Below, one piece after another: positions 49,992-63,781 of a stretch of 64,000 nt of DNA. The DNA lies in assembly GCA_963971535.1 (NCBI GenBank), contig OZ020588.1, positions 128,687,583 through 128,751,582 on the forward strand. Reading direction: 5' to 3'. Position numbers and translations under genes: made by a program. The notes beneath the pieces were generated by a model. It was not told the origin of the DNA, did no database searches, and saw only the letters and a program-made list of their open reading frames with translations. The DNA is from Notolepis coatsorum (Eukaryota; Chordata; Actinopteri; Aulopiformes; Paralepididae). Position 1 is the stretch's first letter; every line of letters begins with the position of its first letter.

Positions 49992-50529
49992 CATGTCCAT
50001 ACTAGATTTATAAAGATCCCCTCCACACACCATTTTAATAATGTTGTATATTGAATAGCAATTAGTTTGGTATGGTTTTTCCACCAAAGATATTCGATAA
50101 AGTACAGAAAATGGCTTAGCAGCATCCCTACACTTTTCCCCCTCATTGAGAATGCAATGATCTGTGAAGGATGGTTTTCTACTCATTTCCATGAGCAGGG
50201 TGGGGGAAGCGTACTCTTTGACGTTCTTATTTAATTTACAGAGTGCCAGTAATAGTAAGTACTATCACCATAACCAAACATTATTTAAAGTTAAATGATA
50301 TGTAATATAATGTTCATATACAGTATAAGACCTCATTATCTATTCTAAATACATTTTCCCTTCAAACATGCTTAGAGACTAATACAAAAGAGTTATCACT
50401 CCAGGTGTTCTTCAAAAGAAAGAGAAAGTCATGACCACAGTCGGAGATAATTTGTTTATTTGTTAATGGATCAGCGCATCTTCAATAACCTGGTTTTGAC
50501 CTTTTTTTTCTCATGATTTTCTAGTATGC

Positions 50530-50700
50530 AAGTTCAAGTTTCAAGTTTCTTTAATAGTTGTCATACAGAAGTACAGAATACTTTCATACAAAATGCTTCT
50601 TACTGTTACGCTCCAGAGACTGTGCTAGACAAGATAGTATCAAATAACATAGTATAGCATGTAATTTAGAAGTAGAAAATGCAGTTGAATGCTTATAAAC
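50530..50700 (-). mobile_element. LINE 3' UTR fragment (captured-tail family)
   Basis: caagtttcaagtttctttaa tail then tgtcatacagaagtacagaa and gagactgtgctagacaag, the reverse of 7364-7455. Confidence 0.7.
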
Positions 50701-50799
50701 AGAAGATGTTTTAGCACTGCTACTGTTGAATCTAGTTACACTTCAGAAGCTCCCCTCCATACAGCCATACAGACCAAGAGCATAATGATCAACTTGTTG

Positions 50800-51148
<349 letters not shown>

Positions 51149-51350
51149 CATGTCAAAGCTGCATCAACCTGCCAAACCAAATTGATTGTAATTAATGAAT
51201 TGTTGTTAGTTGTTGTAAAAACAAATCTAATAGAAAGGGATGATTAGGTGAGTGATTATAAATGAACAGTTTATTCGTTTGTAACAGATCAGTCAACATA
51301 ATTAAATGGAATACACACGCTGAACTCAGCCATGAAATACTTTTCAATTA

Positions 51351-53160
51351 GAATAGAATAGAATAGAATAGAAATACTTTAATCATCCCGAGGGAAATTT
51401 GGCACTACAAATCGCTCACAGTAAACATTTACATTTAGGTAGACAAAACAATTAGTCACAAATAAGAATAAAAAATAAGCCTAACAATAAACAATAAAAT
51501 AAGCCTAAGAATAAAATAATAATAATAAAATACGGTCCGGGATTTACATTTCCTACAGTATATGTATATACATTCTAATATAAAATATACAGTAAAAATA
51601 TACAGAAATATACAGTAAGTGTACAGCAAGTGTAATATTGAACAATGTTGTTTTAAAAGTAAAAGTCCAGGAAGATGGTAACTGTCACCCTGTGCTCAGT
51701 GATGCAGTGAGGCACAGTGATGAATTGTAAAGTCTGATGGCTGTCGGAATGAAGGACTTCCTGTGCCGTTCAGTGCTACATCTTGGGAGTCTTATAGTCT
51801 AGCACTGAACGTGCTCCTTCTGTCAGCCAAGTCTGTGTATAGTGGGTGGGAGGGGTTGTCCCTGATGGCATGGAGCTTAGCAAGGCTCCTCCTCTCCGCC
51901 ACCACCGCTAGAGAGTCCAGCTCCACCCCTACAACGTTACTGGCCTTCCTGACCAGCTTATCCAGCCTGTTTGCGTCCCCCGCTCTCAGTCCGCTGCCCC
52001 AGCAGGTCACAGCGTACAAGAAGGCGCCCGCCACCACCGACTCATAAAACATCCTCAACCATGTCCACATCGAACCCCCTGATGGAAACAGGGGTCACAG
52101 GTATACTCCTCCTCCTCCCCAGATCCACAGCCAGTTGCCTGGTCTTCGTCACATTTAGCTGGAGGTGGTTCTTATCGCACCATGTGACAAAGTCTGCTAC
52201 CAGTTCCCGGTATTCCTCCTCATCGCCGTCCTATATACATCCCACTATCGCAGAGTCATCAGAAAACTTCTGAAGGTGGCAGGACTCTGACTGATAATGG
52301 AAGTCATTGGTGTAGAGACGGTGAAGAGGAAGGGAGAGAGAGGACTGTCCCCTGCAAGGCCCCGGTGTTGCTGACCAGTCTGTCTGACACACAGCCTTGT
52401 AGGTGCACGTACTGTGGTCTACCCATCAGATAGTCAACAACCCAGGACACCAGGGGGGCCTCTACCTGCATCACTTCCAACTTCTCACTCAGCAGCCAAG
52501 GCCGTATGCGTATGTTATCAAAAGCACTGGAGAAGTCAAAGAACATTATTATTTAAATTGTTTTTATTGGTTTTTTAAAGGTTCAACAACATTATATACA
52601 TACGTACAAACATACATACAATACATGACTACATATAACCGCACAATACCTAAAATAAATTAAAAATAAAGTAGTAGACAAAAATAAAATAAAAAAATTA
52701 AAATAGTAATAATAATCAAAGAAAATTGCATTGTTCCTATAGAGGTTGTCACTTGCCATATAGAAATTGCCTATCCTATGCCTAAGCATCCTCAGCCGGG
52801 AATTTTAGATTGAAATAATCCAGAAATGGCTGCCAAACTTGGAAGAATTTCTGGGTAGAGCCCCTGGTGGAGTATTTAAGTCTCTCAAGTTTTAGGTGTG
52901 CCATCACATCTTCGACCCAGCGTCGATGTGATGGAGGAATGGCTGACTTCCAATTAAGCAAAATAAGCAAAATAAGGCGTCTAGCCAACAAAAAGTCAAA
53001 GAACATGACTCTCACAGTGCTCGCCGGCTTGTCCAGGTGAGTGTAGGCTTGGTTCAGCAGGTAGATGACAGCATCCTCTACCCCCAGTCGGTGCTGGTAG
53101 GCGAACTGGAGTGGGTCTAGGTGGGGTTTGATGACCGGGCAGAGTTGTACGCCTGGCACT
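51351..53160 (-). mobile_element. LINE (KLVRKASNVVG family), minus, with nested L1 end
   Basis: 3' terminus at 51351-51410 (gaatagaatagaata tail). Going upstream on minus: RLDKLVRKASNVVGVELDSL, WLRMFYESVVAGAFLYAVTC, then RT blocks VSNTGALQGTVLSL, FFDFSSAFDNI, and LDPLQFAYQHRLGVEDAVIY. The RT centre (YADD region) is missing or unrecognisable at 52080-52300. 5'-truncated at ~53160, and split at 52547-52992. Confidence 0.88.
52547..52992 (-). mobile_element. L1-like 3' end nested in the LINE
   Basis: Flanked by aagtcaaagaacat at 52533-52546 and 52993-53006, a perfect 14-bp duplication. Minus-strand end of ORF2: ARRLILLILLNWKSAIPPSH, RRWVEDVMAHLKLERLKYST and STQKFFQVWQPFLDYF, then an A-rich UTR. 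Confidence 0.92.
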
Positions 53161-54060
53161 GCACTAGTACAGTTACATGCAGAGAAGAAGTAAAGAAAAT
53201 TTTAAAGTATGCACACATATAGGAGTGGGGGTGCTCCAGGTGTATCAGGGCATTCTGCATCATTGACAGGACAGTGTCTTGCACAGATCTATTCTTGCGG
53301 TACGCAAACTGTAAAGAGTCCAGTGCCATGTTCACCTGCGACCTGACCGGATCAGGCGCTTCATGCACTTGACACAGACAGATGTCAGAGCCACAGGGCC
53401 ATCGTCATTCAGCTCCCCTGGGTTGGTCTTCCTGGGAACTGGTCAAATCCCTGAACATTTCCAGACTGCAGGAACACTGCGTTCAGACAGAGGGTGATTA
53501 ATGAGGTAACTGAAGATACCAAATAGTTCCTCTGAGTATTCTTCCAGCAGACATCCTGTGATGTTATCAGGCCCATGGTGCTTTGTTGGGTCCTCTTCTG
53601 AACACTCTCCTCCTCGATGGTCGGCTCCTCCCCCAGGACTGAGACGAGACGTATACGCTGTGTCTGTGACTGAGGGGAAAAGCTGATGTTATCGAAACGG
53701 CAGTAAAAAAGCATTGAGGTCGTTGACAAACTGAGCATCGTCTTTTATACCTAATCCTTTGGCTGTTTTCTTTTTGTTTGTTTGTCCAGTGAGGGTAGCC
53801 AGGCCTTGCCAAGCCTGTCTAAGATTTCCATGAATTCAAAGATTCCTTCCACCTTTTGTTTCTGGTTGTCCTTAGCAGGCTTCTCACTGCCCCATGGTTT
53901 CCCATTTCAGTCTGAGAGTCTGTTTGAGTTCTGATTGAGTTCTGCATTGATCCTAGGTTTATTGTTGGAATATGATTTCACCACCCTGGTTGGAATCAGC
54001 ATGTCCTCACAGAACAGGATGTATTTAGTCACTGCCTCTTCTATGGAATTATCTCAATGA
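53161..54060 (-). mobile_element. Another LINE RT fragment
   Basis: Minus: LDSLQFAYRKNRSVQDTVLS then MMQNALIHLEHP, the LQFAYRxNRSVxDAV block, preceded upstream by decayed coding (VFLQSGNVQGFDQFPGRPTQ). A different family from 51351-53160. Confidence 0.75.
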
Positions 54061-54692
54061 ATAGAAATCCCCCAGTCTGGCATTACATGGCCTCTCAAGA
54101 CAATACTCTGAGGTGCTTACAGGGGGGGTTCTGTATGGATGTATGTGTGCAGGTGTGTAGGTGTTAAAATCAATATTACAGCCAGCAAGTGTCCTCTGTG
54201 TGTGATGATCACCACAACCTATACACACAAATTATAGGCTGGATTTGACCTCATCTGTACAGTCTATGCTATGCCATGGGCTAGATAGACAATCTCACAA
54301 CCTATAAAGCTGACTCCAGAACAGCCCACAGAGGTCTCACATCTATAAAGGATCTTAGAACTGCAGTAGACTATTTACTGTTATTCTACCCCAGGGTCTC
54401 TTATCCCATACAGTATGTATGATATGTACAGTATATGCTCCCCAGGAGCACTGTAGTATGGTAACTAACACCAGCACAATTACAATTGTGGGTTTTCTAA
54501 AATTAAATGAGAATTCTTCTCAAATTAAACTGGGTGTAAATGATCTGGCTGCAGCCAAGGTTATCAATGTGTATCAATGTAACAAAAATGTAATTTACTA
54601 CTGAGGTACCCCTGAGTCAGGTACAACTCCTGACTGCTCCAATTTAGTTTCTCAGAGGTAAATATGACTGTGTTTGGACTAGAGAAGCTCAC

Positions 54693-54870
<178 letters not shown>

Positions 54871-54889
54871 TCTATGGGCTTTATGGCCT

Positions 54890-55315
54890 ACAAAAATATT
54901 GAGCAGCAACCATCAACATCTGTGGAACAGGGCATGGACTCCCACCTACCAATGCCTGTGGTCACAGTCAGAGCCCTCACTGTATACACCATGGCCATGT
55001 GCAGATCACTGAAACCATGTCGCACATCCTAAATGGTTGCCATGCTTACAAAAGGCTTTACATTTGTCGGCACGACAGGATTGTGGACTTGATATAGAAA
55101 GATATCGGCTCTACCTTTGGGTCCTCTACTGTACTGTTAAGCCCAGCATGCTTGGCCTGTGTGATATTGATTCCGAGGTGTTCTGTAACATCTCATCCAA
55201 CACCCCTGACGTTGTGGTGAGAGTAGTAAAGAGGTGTTTATTCTAGAGGTTGGCTGTATCTTCGACCACAGCCTAGAGAGGAAGCCCTTTTAACCAAATT
55301 GCTCAGCAGCTCAAG
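54890..55315 (+). mobile_element. Decayed R2-type LINE 3' part (zinc finger and restriction-like endonuclease)
   Basis: Across three frames: ACHILNGCHAYK-like text (gcacatcctaaatggttgcc) and RHDRIVDLI, then EVFCNISSNTPDVVV and FILEVGCIFDHSLE. The CCHC-like finger followed by PDVVV...ILEVG resembles the C-terminal endonuclease of R2/NeSL-type LINEs. Stops and frame changes show decay. The family call is inference. Confidence 0.5.
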
Positions 55316-55804
55316 CTGCAACAACTCATAACTAGTCACAAATGTAGCTGAATGACTCCCAGTGAGCTGATTGCACTATTAGTGTTTATGTCCTTAAGTA
55401 CTTTGTATTTATGTGGACATAAATAAAGCATTTCAAATGTGTAACCCTCTCTTTTCCTGCAATTATTCCCCCAGGCTGTATGGTAAATAAGAATGTGCTG
55501 TTAGTTAACATAAACAATTTGTTTGGTTAAATAAAGGTCAAGATAGTGTTGTGCCTTTTTAACACACACTTTCGGTTTAAATCACATTGAGGTCATTAAG
55601 GTTACTTGAGTCCGATGAGTTAATAAGTGGTCAGTTAATTAGGAATAAGGCCTATGACAAACAAATTATGTTTGTTCAGCACATTTCTTTCCATTTGTGG
55701 GAGCTTTTTCATTGTGAAAAAAAAACTCTGTGATAGCAGTCAGCAATGCCCTCTTGTGGTTGAAACAAGTAATGACATCACTTGATGAAAATTGTTACTC
55801 AGTT

Positions 55805-55880
55805 GTAAGAGGTGTCTTGTCGTGCAGAACTTGTAAGTCGCTTTGGATAAAAGTGTCAGCTAATTGACAAAATGTAAATG
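55805..55880 (+). mobile_element. SINE/LINE tail (gtaagtcgctttggataaaa)
   Basis: The motif gtaagtcgctttggataaaa, then gtgtcagctaattgac, is the familiar 3' tail shared by teleost L2-group LINEs and their partner SINEs. Only this end is visible. Confidence 0.7.
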
Positions 55881-55918
55881 TCACAGCCAGGCCCATAAAT
55901 GATGTAATCGTTTGTTAA

Positions 55919-56083
<165 letters not shown>

Positions 56084-56255
56084 CTATAGTCCTAATTCTG
56101 TCACTGTTTGATGTCACAAAGAAGGGTGGATCCGAAAGCTGTCTACAACATTTATAACAGGTGATGAAAAAGTCAAATTATTAACAAACTGTATTAAACA
56201 TTTGTTAATGATGAATAGTCTATACTTTAGATTAGGGCACGCAATAGCATCTGTA

Positions 56256-56811
56256 CCAAAGCCCTAAGAGGCCGTACATTCATACATTTTATTTACTCCG
56301 TTTTCCTGTAATAACGAGTTAATTTAATTTGTTTTCCCGTGACAACGGGATAATTTTCTCGAGATCTCGAGAAAACGAAACAATAGTCTAGTATATATTA
56401 AATCACTGCAGGAAACATCATTCAGTGTCGCAATGTCAGAGGAGCAGGTAGCCCTTTCGTGACTACAGTCACGAAAGGGGCTAAGCAGGAGGATATTGAT
56501 CACCGCATCTCTTCAATCAAGGCCTGACACAGTGCGTGCGTGCGTGCGTGCGTGCGTCCGTTATCATGAGAAAACGGACTTCATTTTCCCGTGATAACGA
56601 GATAAATTAATCCGTTATCACGAGAAAACGGACTTCGTTTTCCAGTGATAACGAGATAATAAGTCGTTATTACGAGAAAACGGACTTTGTTTTCACGTGA
56701 TAACGAGAAAATTATCCCGTTATCACGAGAAAACAAATTAAATTAAGTCGTTATCACGGGAAAACAGAGTAAATAAAATTTATGAATGTACGGCCGCTTA
56801 GGGCTTCCGTA
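56256..56811. mobile_element. MITE of quasi-palindromic subrepeats (AAGCCCTAAGAGGCCGTAC)
   Basis: Termini aaagccctaagaggccgtac and gtacggccgcttagggcttc. Flanked by CATCTGTA (56248-56255, 56812-56819), 8 bp perfect. The interior has at least four copies of cgttatcacgagaaaacgga joined to its inverse, plus perfect palindromes ttctcgagatctcgagaa (~56352) and ccctttcgtgactacagtcacgaaaggg (given here as its halves ccctttcgtgact and agtcacgaaaggg). Confidence 0.85.
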
Positions 56812-56949
56812 CATCTGTAATGATTTATAGATATTTAAAAAATGTTTACAAATCATTTGTTGAACATGAACAAAAAAATTTAGGTATACAGTAGAAGTTT
56901 TTTCATATCCATTTTTCAAAGCATCTACAAATGTGTTACTACACATTTA

Positions 56950-57284
56950 CTACACACATGCCGCACACACGCACACTTATGGCCAGAGGAAAGGCCACTT
57001 AAAGTAGTATAACATCAGGAACAGTGTATTGCACTACTAAAGCTACCTAGCATGTCCTATATGCTCTGTAAATACTAATGTACAGATACCGAGATGGCAC
57101 ACCATGTACCTGTTTATTGCACTGTTTTATTGGATTCTATTAATATGTTGTACCACTGTATTTTATTGGATTCTATTATATGTTGTACCACTGTATTGCA
57201 CATCGTCGAGGGCAAGACCAGCCGCATTTCATTGTATACCTGTATGCCGTGACAATTAAAACTCTTGACTTGACTTGACTTGAC
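56950..57284 (+). mobile_element. LINE 3' UTR with (TTGAC)n tail
   Basis: Sequence ending tgccgtgacaattaaaactc and repeated ttgac units is the terminus of a fish LINE. A small internal duplication (ttattggattctattaatat, 57128 and 57160) is present. Confidence 0.7.
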
Positions 57285-57325
57285 ACAGATACCATTATTA
57301 AATGTTGCACTAATAATTTACAAAT

Positions 57326-58442
57326 AAGGTCATGTGGAAAAAAGTTACCAACAGATCATTTATGAATGTTGAACTATACAAACTCAACTGGAAACCTCAT
57401 ATCAAATATGTCAGGACTAAATTGGCACGGAGTGTTGGTGTTTTATGCAAGATAAGACACATTCTAAACCAAAAAACAATGTATACACTGTACTGTACAC
57501 TCTTCCTACCATATATGAGCTACTGTGCGGAGGTGTGGGGTAATACCTACAAAAGCACTCTACAGCCAATATGCACCATGCAAAAAAAAGCAATAAGAAT
57601 AATCAACAATGTAGGATATTATGAACACACCAATAACTTATTTATAAAGCTACAAGCATTGAAATTTACGGACCTAGTGGATTACAAAACTGCCCTCATT
57701 GTATACAAAGCCAGATACAAGCTAATCCCAGGCAACATTCAAAAATGGTTCAGAGACAGGGAAGGTGAATATAATTTAAGAGGGAGAGGGAATCTCAAAC
57801 AACCAATGGTACACACCACGCTGAAAAGCATGTGCATATCGGTGTGTGGAGTGAAGTTGTGGAATAATTTACCCGAATACATCAAAATGAGTAAACATGT
57901 GGCACAATTTAAAAAGCAGCTAAAAAAATACACATTAGAAAAATACAGAAATGAGTAGTGAGGATAAACAAAGTTATGGTATATTGTGTATGTAGTGATG
58001 TACTATATTCACTGCTGTCAAGTGAATCATGTTTTTTATTGTAAACTTTTAATATAAGTAAAAATAATATTCTATATTGTAATATACTAAATTATGTAAA
58101 TTCTAGTAAAATTAATGGAAGAACAAATACAAATGTAAGGGGGTAGGGATCAATAAGCTAAGCTTCCCTCTACTCCTTTTTTGGACATGTCTGCTAACCA
58201 AACACATTGCTCTTTTGTTTATAAATCCAGTTTTTTTCTTTGTTCTTTTTTAAATGTTTTTTTTCCTTTAAGGATTTTTTTTTAATTTGTTGTTAAGATT
58301 GTTTGGTCTGACGGATCAAGACACTGTGAGTTATTTGAAGAAATAATAAGAATAACATGTCCAAGAAATAAACTTTTCATTCATTCATTCATTCATTCAT
58401 TCATTCATTCATTCATTCATTCATTCATTCATTCATTCATTC
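57326..58442 (+). mobile_element. LINE C-terminal half with (TTCA)n tail
   Basis: 208-residue open frame from 57332: LNWKPHIKYVRTKLARSVGV, LYCTLFLPYMSYCAEVWGNT, LQALKFTDLVDYKTALIVYK, VKLWNNLPEYIKMSK, ending at TAG 57956-57958. Jockey/CR1-group ORF2 C-terminus. UTR to the attc array at 58377-58442. Flanks atttacaaat at 57316-57325 and 58443-58452. Open frame and clean duplication suggest a recent copy. Confidence 0.88.
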
Positions 58443-58689
58443 ATTTACAAATGATGTACTAATCGGTTGTAAATGTATATAAATGGTTTGTTCATGATTA
58501 GTTCATTATCCACTAATGCGTTATTATAAATAATTTATAACTAATTTGTAAATGTTATACAAATATAGTTATAAATTATTTAATAATAATTTACGAATGT
58601 GTATAAATGGTCTGTTCATGATTCGTTCATTATCTACAAATACCTTATAAATGTCTTATAACTGAGTGTTATTATAAAGTGTTACCATA

Positions 58690-59440
58690 TCTGGATCAGT
58701 CATCAACTCACAGCAGGAATCCATCTGTCTACTCATTGATGACTGCTTACTGAACTGACTTTACACTCCAATCCATTTTAAAAGTAACAGCGTTAAAGCT
58801 GTTTGTTTAATTCAGTCCACTCATTGATACAAATACACCAAAACTGTACAATTGTAATCTTTATATCTTGAGGATGTCACAGGTTTGAGTCTTAGTTCTC
58901 TGGTTTCTTTGCTTTAGTTATCCGTCTTCCCATATTGATTGGACCATGCTAGACCATAAGAATAAGATACACAGAGTGTACCAAACATTTGGAAGACCTT
59001 CCTAATATTGGAAAAATGTAAAAAGCAAGCTTACAGAAGCTTCACATAGCTTATAATGATGCCATTATAATATTACTTCAGAGACCTATGGTGTGGTGCA
59101 AGTGAAATGTTTGTGGCTGCAGGAGTTAATACTTTCCAAGCTGTCTATAAATGTATTTGCCGGGTAAATTACTCTGTAAATGAGATCATATTGGTTTTGT
59201 TTAACAGCACCACATGCTTTCAATACCAGAGGAAACACTGGTACAGTTGTCTATATAGAATAAATGCATCTGTATTTTATTTTAAATGTTTTTCTCATTT
59301 AAAATATGATATATTTGTGGTGCTTCCATGGTGTTTTTATGTTTTTATATTCTATGGATTGTCCTGTCCTTTATATGTAATGTATTCTATGTATTGTCCT
59401 GTCTTTTATATGGAGTCTGTAATAACGTTTTAATTAATTA
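58690..59440. other. No gene seen
   Basis: AT-rich. The ORF at 59107-59433 is low complexity (Phe/Tyr/Cys-rich) and has no domain. Confidence 0.4.
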
Positions 59441-59446
59441 ATTTAT

Positions 59447-59448
<2 letters not shown>

Positions 59449-59517
<69 letters not shown>
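59449..59517. repeat. (TTGA)n microsatellite
   Basis: About 17 TTGA units. Confidence 0.96.
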
Positions 59518-59814
59518 GCTGCACCATCATTTGCAAAGATCCATGTCTCATTTGTCTCAAGGATTAAAGGCTTAAAAATCTGTCTCCTCTTCTCATGTCT
59601 ATCTGGCCTTCATGACTGAAGAGGATTTAACAGGTGGAATCAATAATGTGTAACCTAGAAAACTCTAGACGCTTCATGGAAAGTGCAAACATTCCTTATT
59701 CTATGTGTGAATTGAGTGAGTGTTGTTGTATTATTAGCTCCTTGATGTTTGCTTATTTATTAATTAAATACTTATAGTATACTATCTGTTAGATAGAGTA
59801 GTGGAAAGTCAAAA

Positions 59815-60085
<271 letters not shown>

Positions 60086-60099
60086 ATCTTCGCATTGGC

Positions 60100-60760
60100 A
60101 GAGGTAATCAGCATTTCTTGAGTCAAAGACCGCTCTTCAAGATGTATTTGAAAATAATTTCTCTATTGTTAGCAAGCTGACATTTGATATGTGATGCCAT
60201 TACCTGAGTTGCTGATTGGGCGAAAAAAAAAATTTAACACACTGAATAAATAGTAATGTAACATAATATTAAAGTACGATTTACATGTTAAGTCATCTGA
60301 AATGCATTTCATTATCATACAGTAACCTTGCAGCCCGGAGATAGCATAGTTGGAAATCATCATCAGTCTCTTTATTAAACTGAGAAAACCACACAATATA
60401 GACGGTTTCAGCTTGACAAAACAAACATTCTAAATGCACAACATTTGATTTACTGTCAGCTGTTTCCATCAAAACCATTTATAGGAAAGATACAATAGAG
60501 AAGATTCTAGCCAGGATCTGATCCCAGGCCAGCAGCGATACAGAGATGTGGTTCTGGAGGTGGGTGAGTTAAACACCAAGACCCTTCTTTCCTGTTTCAA
60601 ATGTTTGCACTGTTGCTGACGCAATAGTTTGCACCGCGGTGAGATTAAGTGGACACTGATGTGTATGCTGAGCAGAGCGAAGCAGACAGCCACAATATGG
60701 AAGCTCCTAATCAGACAACTGACCACTGCCGGAAACACTGTGACATTTCCCTTGACAGTC
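60100..60760. other. No gene seen
   Basis: No recognised coding or repeat structure. Confidence 0.4.
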
Positions 60761-60765
60761 TACAC

Positions 60766-61060
<295 letters not shown>

Positions 61061-61121
61061 ACCCCTAACCCTTTCCCTCATTAGGACATTAGTCCTAGCA
61101 TGTGACCACTGTTCTTCCTCT

Positions 61122-61287
<166 letters not shown>

Positions 61288-61559
61288 TACTAGTGTAACG
61301 GATGGTACCACGAGGCGCAGTCACGATGGAAGTGACTGTGGCGAGTAGCGGCGCTATGGGTTATATAGCACCTTTCATACAAGAATGATAGCTTCACAGC
61401 AGTAGAAATAAACAAAAATGTGCATGCAATAGACAGAATAAAAGCAACACAGAGAAAAGAAAAAATGTAAAAGCAATGCAGACAATAACAATACAATATT
61501 GATTGATAAGAACCAATACCTGCACATTTTATAACCTGACAGTATTTCTTCCTGCTTTA

Positions 61560-61745
61560 TACCACGCAATTTAAAACCTGACACAGTTTAAAATCTGCCT
61601 ATTTGATACTCACAGTTTAAAACCTGCCTACTTGACACTCTCAGTTTAAAACATTATTTCTTTCCTGATTCACAGTTTAAAACATGACACAGTTTAAAAC
61701 CTGCCTACTTGACACTCTCAGTTTAAAACATTCTTTATTCCCTGA
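61560..61745. repeat. Short tandem repeat (agtttaaaacctgcctactt)
   Basis: Variants of cagtttaaaacctg and cttgacactctcagttt alternate about six times; a 97-bp higher-order step repeats twice. Confidence 0.8.
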
Positions 61746-61894
61746 TGTATCTTGGTTCTATGGTAAAGTAGCAGCATAAACAACAATAACATAGCTCTAC
61801 AATACAATAATCACAGTGTGGATCTATTGAGTGCAAAGTGACGCATTAAAATGCTATGGTGAAGAGACAAATTTTTTGCTTACTGTTTAAAATA

Positions 61895-61990
61895 TTTAGT
61901 AAGCTAGTCTCCCTAATGTTCACAGGTAAAGTGTTCCATAGCTTTATCTAGCCTCCCTAATGTTCACAGGTAAAGTGTTCCATAGCTTTG
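61895..61990. repeat. Direct duplication (cctccctaatgttcacaggt)
   Basis: A ~45-bp block ending aaagtgttccatagcttt occurs twice in tandem. Confidence 0.85.
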
Positions 61991-62335
61991 GTGCATAACG
62001 AAGGTTATCCTATAACCCTAGTTATATGAATACTGGCTGAGCGTCTCGCTCTGCCATTATGAGATATCATCTCCAGCACCTACTGTGTGCGTGAAAAATT
62101 GCACATGCACCTCACTTGCACATTACCACGCCTACTCCCGTGCGTGCCTCTACAAGACACAGGAAGTGGTCACGTCCATGCCCTTCCAAGTTTGAATTCC
62201 AAACGTGAAAAACATCCAAGGGACCTCAGGGCGCTGAAGAGCGAGACGCTCAGCTAGTATTCATATAACTAGAGTTATAGGATAACCTTTGTTATATATT
62301 CATACTGGCCAATCGCGTCTCGCTCTGCCATTATG
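61990..62335. mobile_element. Inverted-repeat element (ggttatcctataaccctagt)
   Basis: gaaggttatcctataac...atactggctgagcgtctcgc at 61991-62050 pairs with gagacgctcagctagtattc...gttataggataaccttt at 62241-62288. The block cgtctcgctctgccattatgag is also repeated directly at ~62041 and ~62311. MITE-like, family unknown. Confidence 0.6.
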
Positions 62336-62524
62336 AGATCAAAAGGGGCAGAGTGGACGCGTGGCCACGTCAAATGCACCCCCTGAGGGCCCATAAGCCC
62401 CTGCCAGGGAGGAGGGGAGTCCCGTCCGCGTCTATGCTTTAAGCAAGTGGCTTGTCCTTCCGCGTTGCTCTGATTGGCCACTGATCTACGCTAGTTTCGG
62501 CCCCCACGCCGGTATGAGCGCACG

Positions 62525-62630
62525 CATGAACGTAGATAATAATAATAATAATGCGAGAGCCCTCGCACACACGCAGCTTAGATAATAATAATAATAATAA
62601 TGCGAGAGCCCTCGCACACACGCACGCTGA
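62525..62630. repeat. Tandem duplication with embedded (ATA)n
   Basis: tagataataataataat then gcgagagccctcgcacacac occurs twice with different repeat counts. Confidence 0.85.
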
Positions 62631-62867
62631 AATGGGTATCGTAGAACATGACATATTAGACAAACGCACGCAATTGGCACAAGTGTAAATTATGTATTAG
62701 TCACTCAGTTTTAACATTGACGCACTTAGTTCAACTCGTTTGTCAGCTGGCTGTGGAGCCTATGGTCACAAGTTCAAATCACTCTTAGTTCAATATATAT
62801 ATATTTTTTTACGTTTAATTAATTTATCATCTCTCTATATTAACGTAACTAGCTATTCATATCAATC

Positions 62868-63010
62868 GAAATAACGTTCATCTCTCTATATTAACGTAAC
62901 TAGCTATTCATATCAATCGAAATAACGTTCATCTCTCTATATTAACGTAACTAGCTATTCATATCAATTGAAATAACGAATTGTATTGTTTTCATCTCTC
63001 TATATTAACG
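62868..63010. repeat. 51-bp tandem repeat
   Basis: Unit catctctctatattaacgta then actagctattcatatcaatc and gaaataacgtt, about 3.5 copies from ~62828. Confidence 0.92.
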
Positions 63011-63019
63011 TGATTCCAT

Positions 63020-63630
63020 CAACACAACATAAATGTTCAAAACACGACTTCAATATTGCTTATCTCTGCACATTATTGCTTATCTCTGGGTTATGGGTGG
63101 ACGAGCAGTGAGTTTTAATATTGAGCACGGCATAAGTAGGTAATATGCTCTTGCGCGTGACGCGACTTTGGGCTTCATTATTCAGCCACAGGCAGGAGTT
63201 TTTAGATCACAGGCTGGTCATGCATAATCTCGCCCACCAGACTCTTCTACCGAATTGACTAGGTCGCGCAAGTCAATCAATAGATTACACTTTCTGTAGG
63301 CCTAACACTCACCTACTCATTCTGTTGTGACACAACATGACATGTTAGGGTTGTCAGTGGCGGCCGGTGTGAACTACATTTGGGTGGGCGCGGGGGGGGG
63401 GGTGAAAGGGGGGGGGGGGGCAAGCGGACAGCTGACCAAGCGAATACTGACTCATAACGTTACCCCGTTTCCTATGTTAAGTCGAGTTCATTCATACTAC
63501 ACTAGTACACGTATGATCAATCCAATAATGAACACATATATATATCTTGTCATTTTAAACAAGTTACCATTCATTCATTCATCCATTATGCGTCACCTGC
63601 GGCGAAATTAAATGTTATAGTTCAACAACA
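63020..63630. other. No gene seen; G runs
   Basis: G homopolymers at ~63391-63420, otherwise unassigned. Confidence 0.4.
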
Positions 63631-63640
63631 ACACGCTGTG

Positions 63641-63683
63641 TTGAGAGAGCGAGAGAGAGAGAGCGAGAGAGAGAGAGCGAGAG

Positions 63684-63779
<96 letters not shown>
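63641..63779. repeat. (GA)n microsatellite with GAGC units
   Basis: GA array with regularly placed gagc variants in the first half. Confidence 0.97.
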
Positions 63780-63781
<2 letters not shown>

